Positions 1 through 13,200 of a stretch of 64,000 nucleotides of DNA are shown here, piece by piece. Each line of letters starts with the position of its first letter. The first letter of the stretch is position 1. The stretch covers positions 18,812,585 to 18,876,584 of the forward strand of contig NC_049981.1 in NCBI RefSeq assembly GCF_000003815.2, in the 5' to 3' direction. Below the pieces are notes generated by a model. The model made no database searches. It was not told the DNA's origin and saw only the letters and a list, made by a program, of their open reading frames with translations. The translations under genes were made by a program, and so were the position numbers. Source of the DNA: Branchiostoma floridae. Taxonomy: Eukaryota; Chordata; Leptocardii; Amphioxiformes; Branchiostomatidae.

Positions 1-603
1 GGGAGATGGGAAGGCAGTTGTCGGAAGTTTTTGTTGGTGGCCAGAAACCAAGAGCAACCCTCAACCCTCTCTTATACAGGTGTAATGTGATATACCATCA
101 AAGGTACAGACCCTGTCCACTCTAGATTCTTGCCTGGCCAGGTTATTTAGATAAGTGTGTTGTCCAGGTAAAGCCGACACCTAACAACCAATTCTGTGTC
201 TGTCAGATAATCCGGTCTTAGCTGTGTGGAACAGGGGAATCATGAGATAGATTCTTGACTTCCCTGTTTTGACAACAAGATGTAGTGACAGTGGAGCAAT
301 GATTATATAGAGACAGTGTCCTATTTTGACATGGACAAATTAAAAACAACACATTACTCTCCCTCATATCTGATTATTCCGTTTGCGTTTTTTTGTGTGT
401 GATATGTTACCAAAATGAAGGACCTACATGTAGTAGGACTGTTTTTCTTTCTAGCAGACAACTACCAGGTTAGGTAGGAAATACAGGAAAACACTTTAAA
501 AATTCCTCTATTCTAAAGAGGGAAATGAAATCATTAGAATCCTATGCTGTTTTTTCCTACTATATATAGTTTAAACACTAATGAGATTTTTTCTTTGTTT
601 CAG
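1..603 (+). other. upstream intron (3' part) before the first coding exon
   Basis: The acceptor at 602-603 implies that this stretch is the end of a 5' UTR intron. It is AT-rich with no other feature. The transcription start and promoter are not identifiable and probably lie to the left of base 1. Confidence 0.55.
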
Positions 604-630
604 GAATGAAAGTGCAATCTGCCAGCCACC
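604..630 (+). other. ZCCHC7: 5' UTR part of the first coding exon
   Basis: A pyrimidine-rich acceptor (TTTGTTTCAG) ends at 603, so the transcript enters this exon from an upstream non-coding exon, probably outside the window. The leader ends in GCCACC directly before ATG 631. An earlier ATG at 606 opens a short overlapping upstream ORF, listed separately. Confidence 0.75.
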
Positions 631-683
631 ATGTACCAAGACTATGCCCTTCCAGACTCATACCAAAACACTTCCAGCAGTGA
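606..683 (+). other. overlapping upstream ORF (25 codons)
   Basis: ATG at 606 lies two bases inside the exon and reads 25 codons to TGA at 681-683. It runs out of frame across the main start at 631. The -3 base comes from the preceding exon and is unknown; +4 is A. An overlapping uORF of this kind would normally lower translation from 631 unless ribosomes leaky-scan to the much stronger Kozak site. The effect is an inference. Confidence 0.5.
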
Positions 684-1258
684 AGACGAAGGAATAGACA
701 GTGAAACAGAGGCAGAGCTGTACGCCCAGGTCCACTATGCTGAAGACTTGAGCACACTTGATTGTGTGGATGTTGTGGAAGAAGGGGGTAATGAAGGAGA
801 CAAAGGCCATGAAGGATTGGATAATAAAGTGGAACGTGGCTATGGGGAGCAGAATCAGGGTGGAACAGAGGGATGGATGCGCACTGTAGGTGATGGGGAT
901 GGAGATAGGGAGGCGAGCCATGTTCTACCAGTCACACCCAAGCACCAAGCTCACACTGTCCCCGCACACACGAAGGGAGGGAGCAGGGAAGAGAAGGGGG
1001 TGGGGAGGACAGAAAGGTCTGGCAAGGCCAAGCGTAGCCGGGCAGAAAGGCGGCCTCTGAAGACGGTCCGGTCTGTTGTGGCAACAGACTCAGACGGCGA
1101 ACATGACTCAGATGGGAGCAGCATCTCCAATTACCAAATACTGGACGGGCGGGCGATTACAGGCGATGAACTCCTCGAGCTCAATGTCGTGGGAAAAAAG
1201 GCGGGGGTTTCAGGACTGTCGTCAGGTGATCCAATCCTTGCCGAGGAGAACAAGACAG
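631..1258 (+). CDS. ZCCHC7: ZCCHC7 coding exon 1 (residues 1-209, first base of 210)
   Basis: Starts at ATG 631 and ends ACAG|GTATGT, leaving phase 1. It encodes the low-complexity acidic N-terminal region. The part most like vertebrate ZCCHC7 is residues 15-40 (Ser/Glu-rich run, then LYAQVHYAEDL). A central Gly/Glu/His-rich stretch is unconserved-looking. Basic residues GKAKRSRAERRPLK (131-144) resemble a nuclear localisation signal. The Ser/Asp-rich segment 152-166 (ATDSDGEHDSDG) looks like a casein-kinase-type acidic patch. Residues 168-188 (YQILDGRAITGDELLELNVVG) align in spirit with the human segment just before the knuckles. Reading past the donor would add about 25 residues and stop at 1335. 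Confidence 0.93.
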
Positions 1259-4200
1259 GTATGTACGGTCAATGGCGTGGGTTGGAGAGATCGCAGTCGA
1301 CAATATTCCGTTGCCCTACTAACGCCTATGTATAATAAGTTGTGCACTTGTTTGTTTCAAATGCTCAGCTTCTATGTCTTTTTATGATTGTGACTTAGAT
1401 CCATACTTTGATGATAGCCAAATATACTATATATACATGTATATTATAAATAAATGTGTGGGTGGGTGTATACGCACATGGAATATGTTATATACGCACA
1501 TGGAATATAGAGTAGCCTAGAAGTGAAATGAAAGTTAAAGTCTGCCTGGTAATTACTTGGGAGAATCTCAGCCGTCTGGTCCCATGATCGGAGGGCCATG
1601 AAAGATGGTGAGGTTTTAATCAACTTTCAACATGTTGACAAAGATAGATGGGCCAGATATGTATATTCATAATGCGGGGTTCGGCCGTGGCCAGCAATGC
1701 AGCAGATGCGGGGAGTTCTACAGGAAGTTATCGCAAGTTTGCCGCACAGGGAACGTCGTAATCACCTCATTGTACGCATGGCCAGTGATGTTGAAAATGA
1801 CATTATCTCTAGCCAGTGCTATGATGGAGTGTTCATAATTGGTGTGATTTACTTCAAATCATAGATATGATTTACTTAAGATTATGGTTAAAACTTAGTG
1901 GAAATTACATATATAAACTCATCAGCTCCATACATTATTTTTCCCGGAAACCAATCTAGATGCAAATTTTGATGGCTTTATGGATATTGGAAATTCGGCC
2001 GCTTTACTACCCATCTCGGCAGCGCCGCCACGCATAAGTGGAGATATTTCTCGTGAATCTTCCTCGTAGAATTTATGTAGCTTCACTAATCATTTTATCC
2101 AACTTTTCATAGACTACTTACCTTTAAATTGCCCAAAAATTAGGTTTGGAAATTAACATTTTTACACTATCAAATTTCATTGTGAGTTATGGCATTGTTG
2201 GGCATTCGGAGACTAATGCGGTAGTCCACCAGACGCCCATAACTTTGTTGGATTGTTTCCCGGTCTCAGATTTACGTGCTTTTTTTTCTTACCCCTGGAA
2301 ATTGTGTGTGGAAACCTGTCCGCAGTTGAGCTTGCTTTTGCAAAGCACTCTGATGCCCAATCAGGCTTGGTGTAGAGTTCATTAGATCTTAATAGGATGC
2401 ACGATTGTGGCCAGATCTTCCTGAAGCATATAGAATAAACAAACAGGTTAATGTAGCATGTAAACACTGTGTCAACACACCTTATTTGTCTCAGCATTGT
2501 CATAGAGGATTTCAGATTTTGGCATGTTTCAAATCAATTCCTTGGTATTGGCATCAATTTGAACTTTGCAAAAAGTGTGGGTTTTTATAGTATTCAGGAT
2601 ATGATGCAAAACAATTACTGTTTAAAATCCCTTTGTAGTTTTGAAACAGTCTGAAAGACAACATGTGAAGGAATAAAACATTGTTTGAAGTAGAGTTTTC
2701 ATGTATTACTATTAGCCAATTTGCATGACATTTGATCTGGGTCTAAACTAGCCAATATATTGGCTTGATATTTAGGTTATACCAATTTATATTGCCAAAT
2801 TCTGTCAATGTTTAAAAGTATATATTGTGTAGTATCTGAGCAATCAAAACATGAAAACAAAGTCTCTGTTTTTGGAGATTTTAAGATTTGGAATATTTGC
2901 TGTTTTGGCCCCGAAATTCTAGATACATGCCTTTAAGCTATGAACAATTTGTTGTCTATGAAAAGTTACAAGCATAGCTAGTGCCATATCATAATTCTTT
3001 TATTTTGTTACTTCTTTACTTCTTCGCCTGTGTCTGTCAAGAAGATTTGTTGATAGCAAAGAAGTAAAGTTTCAGGGTTGATTATGTTGTAAAGCTTGAT
3101 GGGACTTTTTAGTAGTGTTCGTGACTCTACAGTTGATGGTTTTCCTCAAAGGTGCTTTCACCAGGCATGAATAGAGGCAAAGGGCACAGGAGACGTCAAA
3201 GGGTTGACTAAAGTCATGATAACCTTGACAGATTATTTTTTGATGATTTGTCGCACCTTTCTTACCTTTGTCACATATAAAGGAAAGGCAAAATTATGAT
3301 AAAGATGGGTTTTGGCAAAGTTATCAAAAGGTGCATCGATATCCAGCGCACAAAGAATTGCACTTTTGTGCTCTTTATGACCCTGGTGCAGGTGTTCCCG
3401 CGGCCAGCCTGACTCCGCACTCACCCCGATCAAACGGCGCGGCGACGAGAAAACGGAAAAGTCGAAAGGCCAAGAGGAATGTATAGAACTTGGCTTGGCC
3501 TTGCAGACCCTAGGCGTCAGTGTCACTCGCCCATGCCCAGAATAATTACAAAAATGAATAGGCTATATATTAGTGAGCTGGCCTGTGAAATAATTTTGAA
3601 TGATTACCGTCATTACCGAGAGCCATGATCAGGTTTTTGCTGGGTAATGATCTCGAAAAAATTATAGGAGGTAATTATAGCATGCGGCATCGCCCCAGTT
3701 GGTAGCATCGATTTTATTTGCACTGGCATGGGGGAGCAACGCTTGGAGAAGTGACCCAGCTTGCCCGAAAAGGAACCAATTTGAGCAAATTTTAGCAATT
3801 TAAGAATTTGAATTTCCCCAGTGGTGAGATAGCTACTGGCCAACCGTGTTCAGGCGTTGCTTTCTCGACAAAACTTGAAGGAAAAGTTTCCGTGCTGCCG
3901 GTAAGGTTCGCTCCAAAGTCATTTTTCTTAGGTTGCGGAATATAGAGCAAGGTAATGAGGCAAGGAAGTAGCTGATACTGTCTCAGCATTAGTTCATTGC
4001 CGTTTTCGTGTTTAATGGGGGCCCGATACGAGGGAAGCCGTCATAGCGTTTTTCCGGCTCGCCACCCTACATTTGGCCAGAAAGGGTGAATCACTGCCGG
4101 CAGAAATTGCCTCCATCCATTCCACCGGAGTGTCGGATCGCATTCGGTGGGACAGCAACTTTAAAATGGGGATTACCGACGCTAAAGAAATGGCCAGATG

Positions 4201-7200
4201 CCGCGGATTCCTGCATATTGAAGGGAATTAAGGGCCATTTCCCACATTTGAGCATGTCTTAACGGGCACGGAGCAGGGCAGCTGTGAACGGGCGTGATGA
4301 CACCTTGACATGGCATCTCATTTGTCATATTTCTTTTCCGCTCCATCCTAATGTTTTGGCTACCTCACCGCCAGAGGTAATGTTCTATCTCCTGGAGTAG
4401 TAATTCAAGGTTCGTGTGTCTAAAGGCATGCCAGGTAGAATGTGGAATGATTAAAGGAGGAGCGACTGATGTTAAGTAACTTTGTAATAATGACCATAAT
4501 CTAATTTTGTATTCATTTCATACCTTGCTGCTCCCATCCATTTTAAGATCTTCGATGAAGTCCAAAATCCATTTTGGCACCTTCATTAACCAAGCCGACC
4601 TGGGCCATCGTGGCATGGCCATCGGCTGCCGTGCATTCATATGCAATATCGGTTCTATAGTGTGGATATTATGAGGGCAATTTCTTCAGATCACATCCAT
4701 GGGCCAGTAATAAATTGGCAAAAACTCCTGGGTGTTTGTCTTAATTTAAGGGGGCTAATAGAGTTGGATCGAGCCAGTTACTGGGGCTCTCCGGGCTTCT
4801 TCCGTGATGTATGGCCCCCTCCCGCTTGGGATTACCGACTCGGGATTCTCATTACTTTTTAATGGATTGGCTGCCGTCTCCATTGGCCGCGGCGCAGGCG
4901 GTAGCATCCAGGGAATTCTACGCGGGATCTTTACTGGGGTGTAATAACGGGCACGTTAAGTGAGTACACGGTTCGGGCAGAGAATGGCCCCCCCCTCCTG
5001 ATTCATGGGGCACTGATATGAATTTTTATAACGGAGGCTATTATAATTTGGGTGAATGTGTGGTTATGATGGATTAGGGCCCTGTGATAGGGCTGGTTAT
5101 GGAGTGGGGATGGGAGGGAGGTGTGTATTGTTTTGTTACACAGCTCAGTGGACTGGGGAGACCTCGCAACCCAAGCCGAATGGTCGCGGGAAAAGGAAGC
5201 TCATAATTACCCCTTTCATACGGGAAAGGAGGAAGAGGCAATTGCCAGTTACGTTTCCGACGACATTTCCTCCCTTCAACACCGGCGGAAGGTGCAAAGC
5301 TATTAAACCTACGCTGAGTGAGAATGCCATCTTTGTTATTGGAAGTCGTTCCTAGCTCAGCCATGTAATCTAAAATCGAAGATTGCCTATTACAAACTGC
5401 ATTTCTGTTATATTTTATTTCCAATCCGTAACGACCGGGGTGGACAATGGTTTGGAGACAGGGATGGCAGGGAGATAGGGGCTGGCAAATGGTGAATTAT
5501 GTGGGGAGTTTTAACCATTGGCAGGTCGAGCTTATCAAAAGTCCTCACATTGAGATCGCTTCACGGGAAATTTGTGAGGGTAAGCTTAACCACACAAAGG
5601 CAAGGTGAAAAGGGGAATTTGTATTAATTTCTGCCGTGGCATAGATACATGGGCCGCCTGACACCAATTCTGCCGCCGCCGCACAGGTTTATTGTGTCCA
5701 TCGCAGGTGCCCTGAATGGTCTTGTATAGAGACAGGAATGCACAGAAGTTCAGGAAAGACGTATGTTTGGTTTTCCTCAGTGGGTTTTAATTGCAACAAA
5801 TGAAGACATTTCCTTGACAAAAAGCCCCAAATACCTGGTTTAGTGAGGTATAGATTGTAAAGAGTTTTGCTTGATTTTTTTCTGAGAAATGTTCAGAAAG
5901 GGATTTTGTGCAGGTCATCTTTAGAAAACTCCTCTGAAAGTAACTTTTTTCTTAGTTCCATTCAGGGCTGTCCATGTTTTTTTCCCGCTCCACTCATTGT
6001 TTGAGAGCCCATGTTGTTAATTTCATTGTTAAATCCATCATAAAGATAAATCCATCAAAGCTTACAAAAATACATTTTCATAAATTTCATGTCATGAAGT
6101 TCAAATTTTTTTGGACAGACTGGATAAAATTTTAGTCTGTTGCCCCCCAAAAAATCAAATTTCCATGTGGAGATGAGGTACAGGTCCTGGAGATAACCCT
6201 GGTTCCACTGAAAGTGACAAGGAAGATTATATCAAACATCAGTTATCATCATCTAGCATGGTTTTGACATTCAAACCAAAACCAGTATGATGTAAATCAC
6301 ATGTTTCAAAGGATCATCTGGCTTTATTCCCTTTTCTATACTTGTCATAAATAGACGAAAAGAACGTGAAGTGACAAATACAAAAGAGGAAATCAGCTGT
6401 GTTGGACATCCTCTTCAAAAGGATCAATCAACCAGAAACAATATGCCTCCTGAAATGCTATCTGCTTTTGGACAAAACCGTGAAAAGAGGTACTTTCTGG
6501 TTCAAAATTGCAATTTCACATGGTGGTCATTTTTTGTGCTATGGTATTGAAAGGCAAAAGTGGCTGTCCAGCTGAGGTTTTGGCCCAGATGGGACCTGAG
6601 TTCCCAAGTGTCCACTTCACCTTTTAACTCTTACTGTAATCTCAGATGACTGATGAGTACAAGACATTTTCCCTAAACTTGTTTGAACAAAGTACAGTAC
6701 ACAAGATAATAGATTTGACAAAGTCTGTATGTTTGTAAAAAGTTGATTGCAACAAGGAGGTTTTAACTTCCTGGATTGCAAGTACATGCCAGAGGGCTAA
6801 TTGCAAGTACAAGTACATGTAATTGTAACATAGAGGTAAGAATGATAAATGCCACTTTCTAAGTCAAACAACATTCTAAAATATACAGCCGAGACTTTGA
6901 GGCTCCGATCCAGTTTTCTTGGGTTTTACTTCTTCCCTGAGGCAATGAAAGATGGATTTACCCACTAGAATGTGTTATTTTACCAAAATAATATTACAGG
7001 GAAAAGTTACTATCAAGAAGTAGAAATTGATTGGTCAGAAATGATCAGAATCATAAAATGTCCATTAAAAAGTATGCTGATATTGAAGTTGGACAAAGTA
7101 ATATGATTGTTGATGCTTTTTAAAAGTACACTTTGAAATGGTACAACAATCAAGTAGTCTTGTGGCTGCATCTGGATTAGTTTGTGCCTTGTACCATCTT

Positions 7201-10200
7201 TGTGGTCCTTTTGCATCAATCTCTTTCTCTTTTAGTTTGAAGAATACATTTTGTCAGGCGTTCACTCAACAAGTGAAGAAGTCCTCTTTCCTTTTCCCCC
7301 ATGAAAGTTTGATGTTTGTAATACTGTCTGGGAGATAGAGAACCTGAGGGTTAATTTATAGAACATGACGACTCTGGGTGCAAGTAGGCACCGCACTTAA
7401 TCATCATCAAATTTTCATTAATATCTCAATATTTCACAGTATCTTGATTGTATCTGCGTGGAGATGTTTTGACTCAGGAATACTGCTGACGGCCCACTAT
7501 CTCCATGGCCAGGAAGCCCTAAGCCGGAGACAAATGGTAGGACTAGCAAAGAGTTAAGTGGAGCTTAATCATCATTTGGCCCCATCAGAACATCTTACCA
7601 ACATGATTTGATAGATGGAGGTTTTAAGCACTGTAATTCAATTTTCCAATTTTCACTTTCAGTCCCTTTTAATTTGAAGCAGTGATAGGGGTATTAAAGC
7701 GTCTGTTTTCAGATACAAAAGGCTTGGTTTTAATTTAGTTTTAATCACTGTAACTAAATTCAGTTTTGTGGATATTTTATTGCAGCTCATTATTGGGATA
7801 TGTGACTGAGTAAGTGAATAATTTGAATATGTGGATACAAAACCACTTGTGTATAAGCTATACAAATATATGTTCTAAAAGCTTTTTGAGTGATTGCAGT
7901 ATTCCTGATTCTCTCACTGTTGAGCTTAAGTTACAGCCAGTTGAAAATAGATAAATGATTCTAAATAAAGCTGCTAATGAGAACAGCACCAACTGTTTTA
8001 CTGTGATTTTCAGACCCGTCAAACCTACTGTTCCAGGGGCTACTTTGTCTTCCAGTCAGAGATGCCTCGAAGAGGTGTCAGCCAAGCTATTTGTTATCAT
8101 TTGTAGACCCGAAAAACGGATTCGTCCAGAATTGTCTTTTATCGGAATTCGGCAGCATTGTTACCAGATGACAGGGGTGATGCATGACAGGGCAAAACGT
8201 TCAATTTACCCAAATTGAAGATGGCTGGGCGAATCTGAGGGCTTGGGCGAGAGGGAATCCATCTATTAGTTGGGAATTCCCTTCCAGCCTTGGCTGTATA
8301 GAGCTTCTGTAGAAGCACTATTAGCTGTTACAATGATTAATAACTCTCTGTGCCCGATATTCAATTTGGGGTTAAAGGTGTTGCTATTGTCCGACTAAAA
8401 GGCTGCTACGAGTCCCTGAAGATACCATTGGCGGCTCTCAGGCGGCAGTTACAAATATTTGTGCTCAAAGATGCAAACTGCCAGTGATTGGCTCAAAGTC
8501 AGAGCACATTTGAATGTCTTCCACTTTTTCTGATGTTTTTTTTTTCTTCACTTTTTATATTTTTGCTACTGTGAGATTTTGTTCAGGTTATGATGTTTGC
8601 CTACAATGCATATGGTAGGAAGTTCAAAGTCTTTGGAAGATTTCTAAGATTGGTATGTAAATGCTGTTTTGAAGTGACTTGAATAATATTGATTATTTTG
8701 TGTGCCATTTAATGTCCACACCATTTGAAGTTGAGAGTATAGGGACTAAATCTTATGCTAGAGATCCATTAGTAGTTCAACAGTATTGTCAACCTTTAAA
8801 CAATTAAATTGTATGTAAATGATTATGCACAGCATATTATTGCAATGGTCTCCACATCTGCCATTTATAGTAAACTTTGACAATATCAGGAATTTTTTTT
8901 AGTTTCTATTAATCTTTATTGTTTGTTCTTTTAAAGGAGTACAGGCATATACTTACAAATACATGTACATGTGTAGTGACTATTTTCATTATAAGCTGCA
9001 TGACAAGTATGCATGTTTTCACAGTTCTTTTGTAAGTTTCCTAGCAAGCATTCCATATTGAACAGGGTGACTATGATTTATTCCATACTTGTAGTTACAA
9101 ACACTCACTACTGCCCATGTGCTCCTTGCTGAAGTGACCATAGGTACATGTACTTACAAACCTACCATAATGACAACTGCCAGCCCTCCCCATCCCATAT
9201 CTAACTCTGAGCTAAACCCAGACACCATTACTGCACTCATCCCGGAAACCCTGTGATTAATAACGGTATAGAGAAAAGCACTTTTTATTCAATTTCCGTG
9301 CAGCGCTTGCGGCTGAAACAGTCTTGATTGCTCCCTGATGACAGTTGTGATGGAATAAAAGGCCAAACTTCCTTGTTTTAGGACTCAGGAAAGCCTATTA
9401 TGAGAGCAGGAAGGCTCTTATGGCCATATTTTTGAGATATCAAAACCTCGCAAGCACTTAAAACACTCCTGGACTAGTCCTGCCATATCCGATGTACAAG
9501 GATCTGGGAAAATTGCATGCTTCTATCTGTCTCCTGATGAGCTTTTTCCTCAACCTTTTGGTGTATTGCAGAGGTCATGACTTGCAAGCAAATGTATGTC
9601 ATCCTTTAACTAAAACAGCATGTCAGGTAGTTTTTTTGTGCATTTTACACCATTAAGGAGTTGGTAAGTATGAAACTTGATAAGTTTATTTGTATTACAA
9701 TGCATTTTGTTAGGTAGCTGAAACATGAAGAGATAATAACATTTCTTAATCTGAAGATTGTTGTAAATCTAAGTACTTAATTTTTTAATCTCCTTTTTGT
9801 CCTTAATTTTGTTTGTTTGAAGTGATATATAGTCAATGCAAGGATCAGTAATTGTATCTTTTTTGTGTAATATCATTTCCAGTTATATTCATACATTGAT
9901 TATCAACTTTCTTACTTTGGGTCATAAGTCTTGCATTCAGGTCAAAAGAAGAGAGTGGATTTGATTCACACTTCACCTGACATTGAAACTTTTTGATGGC
10001 GCAAGCTACTTGTCTCTCGCACTTGTTTCATAAGTATTAATCCCTTCAAAATCCTTTCTGCATGTGTTTTATGACTTTTCCTGTTCCGAATGGCTCTGTG
10101 GCTATCACCTCACCTCGCGCCAGCTAAGCCGTATAACTATTTAATGATTCTACACCTCTTTGGCTGGCCATCTCTCCTATATTTTCAGTTGGTTTTTGAA

Positions 10201-13200
10201 AGGAAAATCCCCTTGAAATCCTTTTTATTTTACTACTGTTGACCGTGGCAATGGGAAGCCATCTTCCTACATTATTGTCCGGCAGCTACAAAGTCCTGTA
10301 AGTGATTTTTGCTCGTTCTGTCTCCCGAAAATTTGTCTCGGAGGGACACTTTACCATTTTACCTGTTAAGGGCTTATGCTCCGACCTCAATCAAGATGCT
10401 TTCACCGAGTCGCAACCTCCGGCCCTCGCTCTCTCGCCCTCCTATAACACCCGGCCTCTGGAGGATCTAATGGGCGGGTGCAGGGCAGAGTATGCCCCGT
10501 TGTACGCCGGACACTTACGGCTAAAAGGCGGCGGGGTTGCCTAAAAGCCTTTTGGCGCTTGGCTGGGGCACCAGTGTTAAGAGCAAAGTACAACTGATAC
10601 ATCAAACCTGTTTGTTCTCATAACCGAGGTCATTTTTCCTCCTCTCCCCTGCAGACGCCGACGGTGACGCAGAGCACTGGGAAGTGGACGAGCGGGACAG
10701 AGAGGTACGGAGGAATTACGGCACATTTTATGCTCCATCGTGGGTGAAAGTACCCCACCATTACCTCCTAATGTCGTAATACAATCAAAGGAAGCCATAC
10801 GCTTTGCACGCAAACATCTAACTGCCTGCACTCAATAATAATTTATATGCCACCCTATCAAGAGGGTTCCTACACTAAAAATAACACTTCCTGTGATGAT
10901 CTAACCCTAGATCCACCTGTGAGACACCAGCTTGAAAGATTAATGGTTTTCCATCTTGCTGAAATTGTATGAACATAATTGTATCTATAATGCATGATTA
11001 GCATTATTACGGCATGTACCGCGGGTGATTCCTGTGGTGTTGGTCGTAATTACGGTCGCAGCTGCACTTGGTGGTAACGTCCTGCCATTTGCCGCACATC
11101 TCCTTATTCCTGCATGTAGAATAAAGCGAGAAAAGCCACATAAAACCGGGAAGATAGGACAGGGTGACATCAGGGGGTAATCATTGGTTTATAAGTGCAG
11201 AACACTGATGATAAAATGAAATCCTGCTCCACAAAACGTGGTATTGCAGAAGGGCAGATTTTTAAAAATTGAACAAGGGAGTTGATAACACTCACACTGA
11301 TCACAGTTGATAACACTCACACTGATCACACTGATAACAGTTTGAAAAACAGTCAAAATAAGTCAGAATCAGCATCGTTGATCCTTTTTTTTTCAACATT
11401 CTCTGGCACCTCGTACAAAGAAGAAAGTTGTAAAGAGAAAACTGTTCACAGTGCTGTCCCTACCCTGGATATTGCGGACCATATTGTTCCCAGTCGTGAT
11501 TACTAACATTAACTCCCGGAGTCCAAGTGTTGCCTCATCACTGCAAGCCGGCTGCTTGTTGCGGAGGTGACCCCCAATGTGAAGGATAATTAATCACAAC
11601 AGGCACGTGGGCTTTTGTAAATGTTACATGGTACTGGGGGAACCTTGTCACTAAAGCCCCTTTTCCATTGGTCGGGAATAGCTGAGCAGCGACTCCACAG
11701 CAATCACTATTGGACTTGTGTTTCCCTTGATTTTGTAATTGGAACAAACCGAAAGATGTAAAAATATGACCTAAAAGACCTAAACGTGGTCACCACTTCT
11801 CGATAGGTGTGTTGGGCTTTTTTACATGCAAAGGTTCAACACCTAAAGCTCCTTCATACACTGGGCTGGCGGCTTTAGTTATGATGGACTTAAGGCGTAG
11901 TCCTCATTACTTCTGGAAGATTCCTTCCCACCTGCCCACAAACCAAATGTCATTACAATCCATCCATACTTATGCTGACTAAAATTATATGGAAGCACAA
12001 GCACACAGACAGACAGACATACACACAGACAGGCACAGCCAAAGCTCTTCCTCAATTTCATGGTGGTATCAGAATGTATCACACTTTTGAGTTACATTTA
12101 TAGGTACATGTATGAAATGGATTTTGTGACATCTCGATTTAAAGAAAATTTGATAATCGAAATTACAACTGCTTTTTTGCTTAATGCAGCAAACTTGTTT
12201 ACATTTGATGTACATGTATTTGTGTTACAGCGTTTTTAAGGAAAGCAGGCTCTAGTGTCATGTGTGCATATTAATCACTATATCAGAGTATTATTTTCAC
12301 ATCATACATTAATTACAGAATGAAGACTTCATTTATCATCATAGTCACTTCAGAAATAGATGACTATGATGATAATATATGCCGAAGTAAATATGAATAA
12401 TTAATATGTTAGGGACATTTTCCAACAGATCATCCATACTTCTGTAGGTAGTCTTAGCATTAGACTTTTAAGATTTCCTCCAACCATGGATAGTGAGTGA
12501 GTGAGTGAGTTCTCAGAGATAAAGGAAGCTGCATAAAGATGCATTAATTGCAAAAACTGTCCTAAAACCCAAAGAAAGGCGATGGTAGCAGTGTTCAAAT
12601 GCTGAGACGAATTGCTTACAATGATGAGGACATATGACATTAGAAACCAAGACTGGTATTAAAAAGCAGCTTTAATTATTGCTCGTAGAAGCTAGTGATA
12701 TGTTTTTATGGGTAGATAATGCTGATACTGTGGGTGTGCATATAAATGTCAGCGGCAATGTAGGTTTTAAAGTCACAGGGGAGAATATGACTTGTTATGG
12801 GACCAAATGAAGTGACAGTTAATATTGACACTGTTACTGTTAATGGCACTTTGGCAATGCTGTAGAAGTGCTACAAAGATATTCCCAAGATGGAACTTTA
12901 TTGCGGCAAGACTTTGTCACTCATAAATGACAAATCAATTTATATTAGGAATGCAGCAAAATTAATGGTCTGCTCCTGTGAGGGAGTACATCATCAAGAC
13001 AGAATGATGAATGTGCTTTTGTGATATCTAAAATAACTTAGGACCTTTTCTGTCAATGGAGTAAAAGAAAGGTTTCTTTAAGGGAATTACAGCTTCATAA
13101 TCTGGGTTTTAAAGTACCCTTGTGGGCTCTTAAACAGGCTGTAAATGTATTGACGTGCCATTGGACAACAGACAATTTTTTTAAAAGACCTGCAGGAGAA

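Larger units (their letters stand above)
1259..10654 (+). other. intron 1 (9.4 kb)
   Basis: GTATGT donor and CCCTGCAG acceptor. No nested gene recognised. It holds a short direct repeat (1470-1509), one member of a diverged repeat pair (about 6000-6215), and several GC-richer, possibly regulatory blocks (about 3.4-5.7 kb, 7.95-8.5 kb, 10.08-10.6 kb). The remainder is AT-rich intron with nothing I can name. Confidence 0.85.

Noticed and set aside
1632-1838. Cysteine-containing frame (CSRCGEFYRKLSQVC) that looks like a zinc knuckle
   Set aside because: Lacks the His of CX2CX4HX4C, has no splice acceptor fitting the gene's phase, and the verified exon 1 to exon 2 join leaves no place for it.
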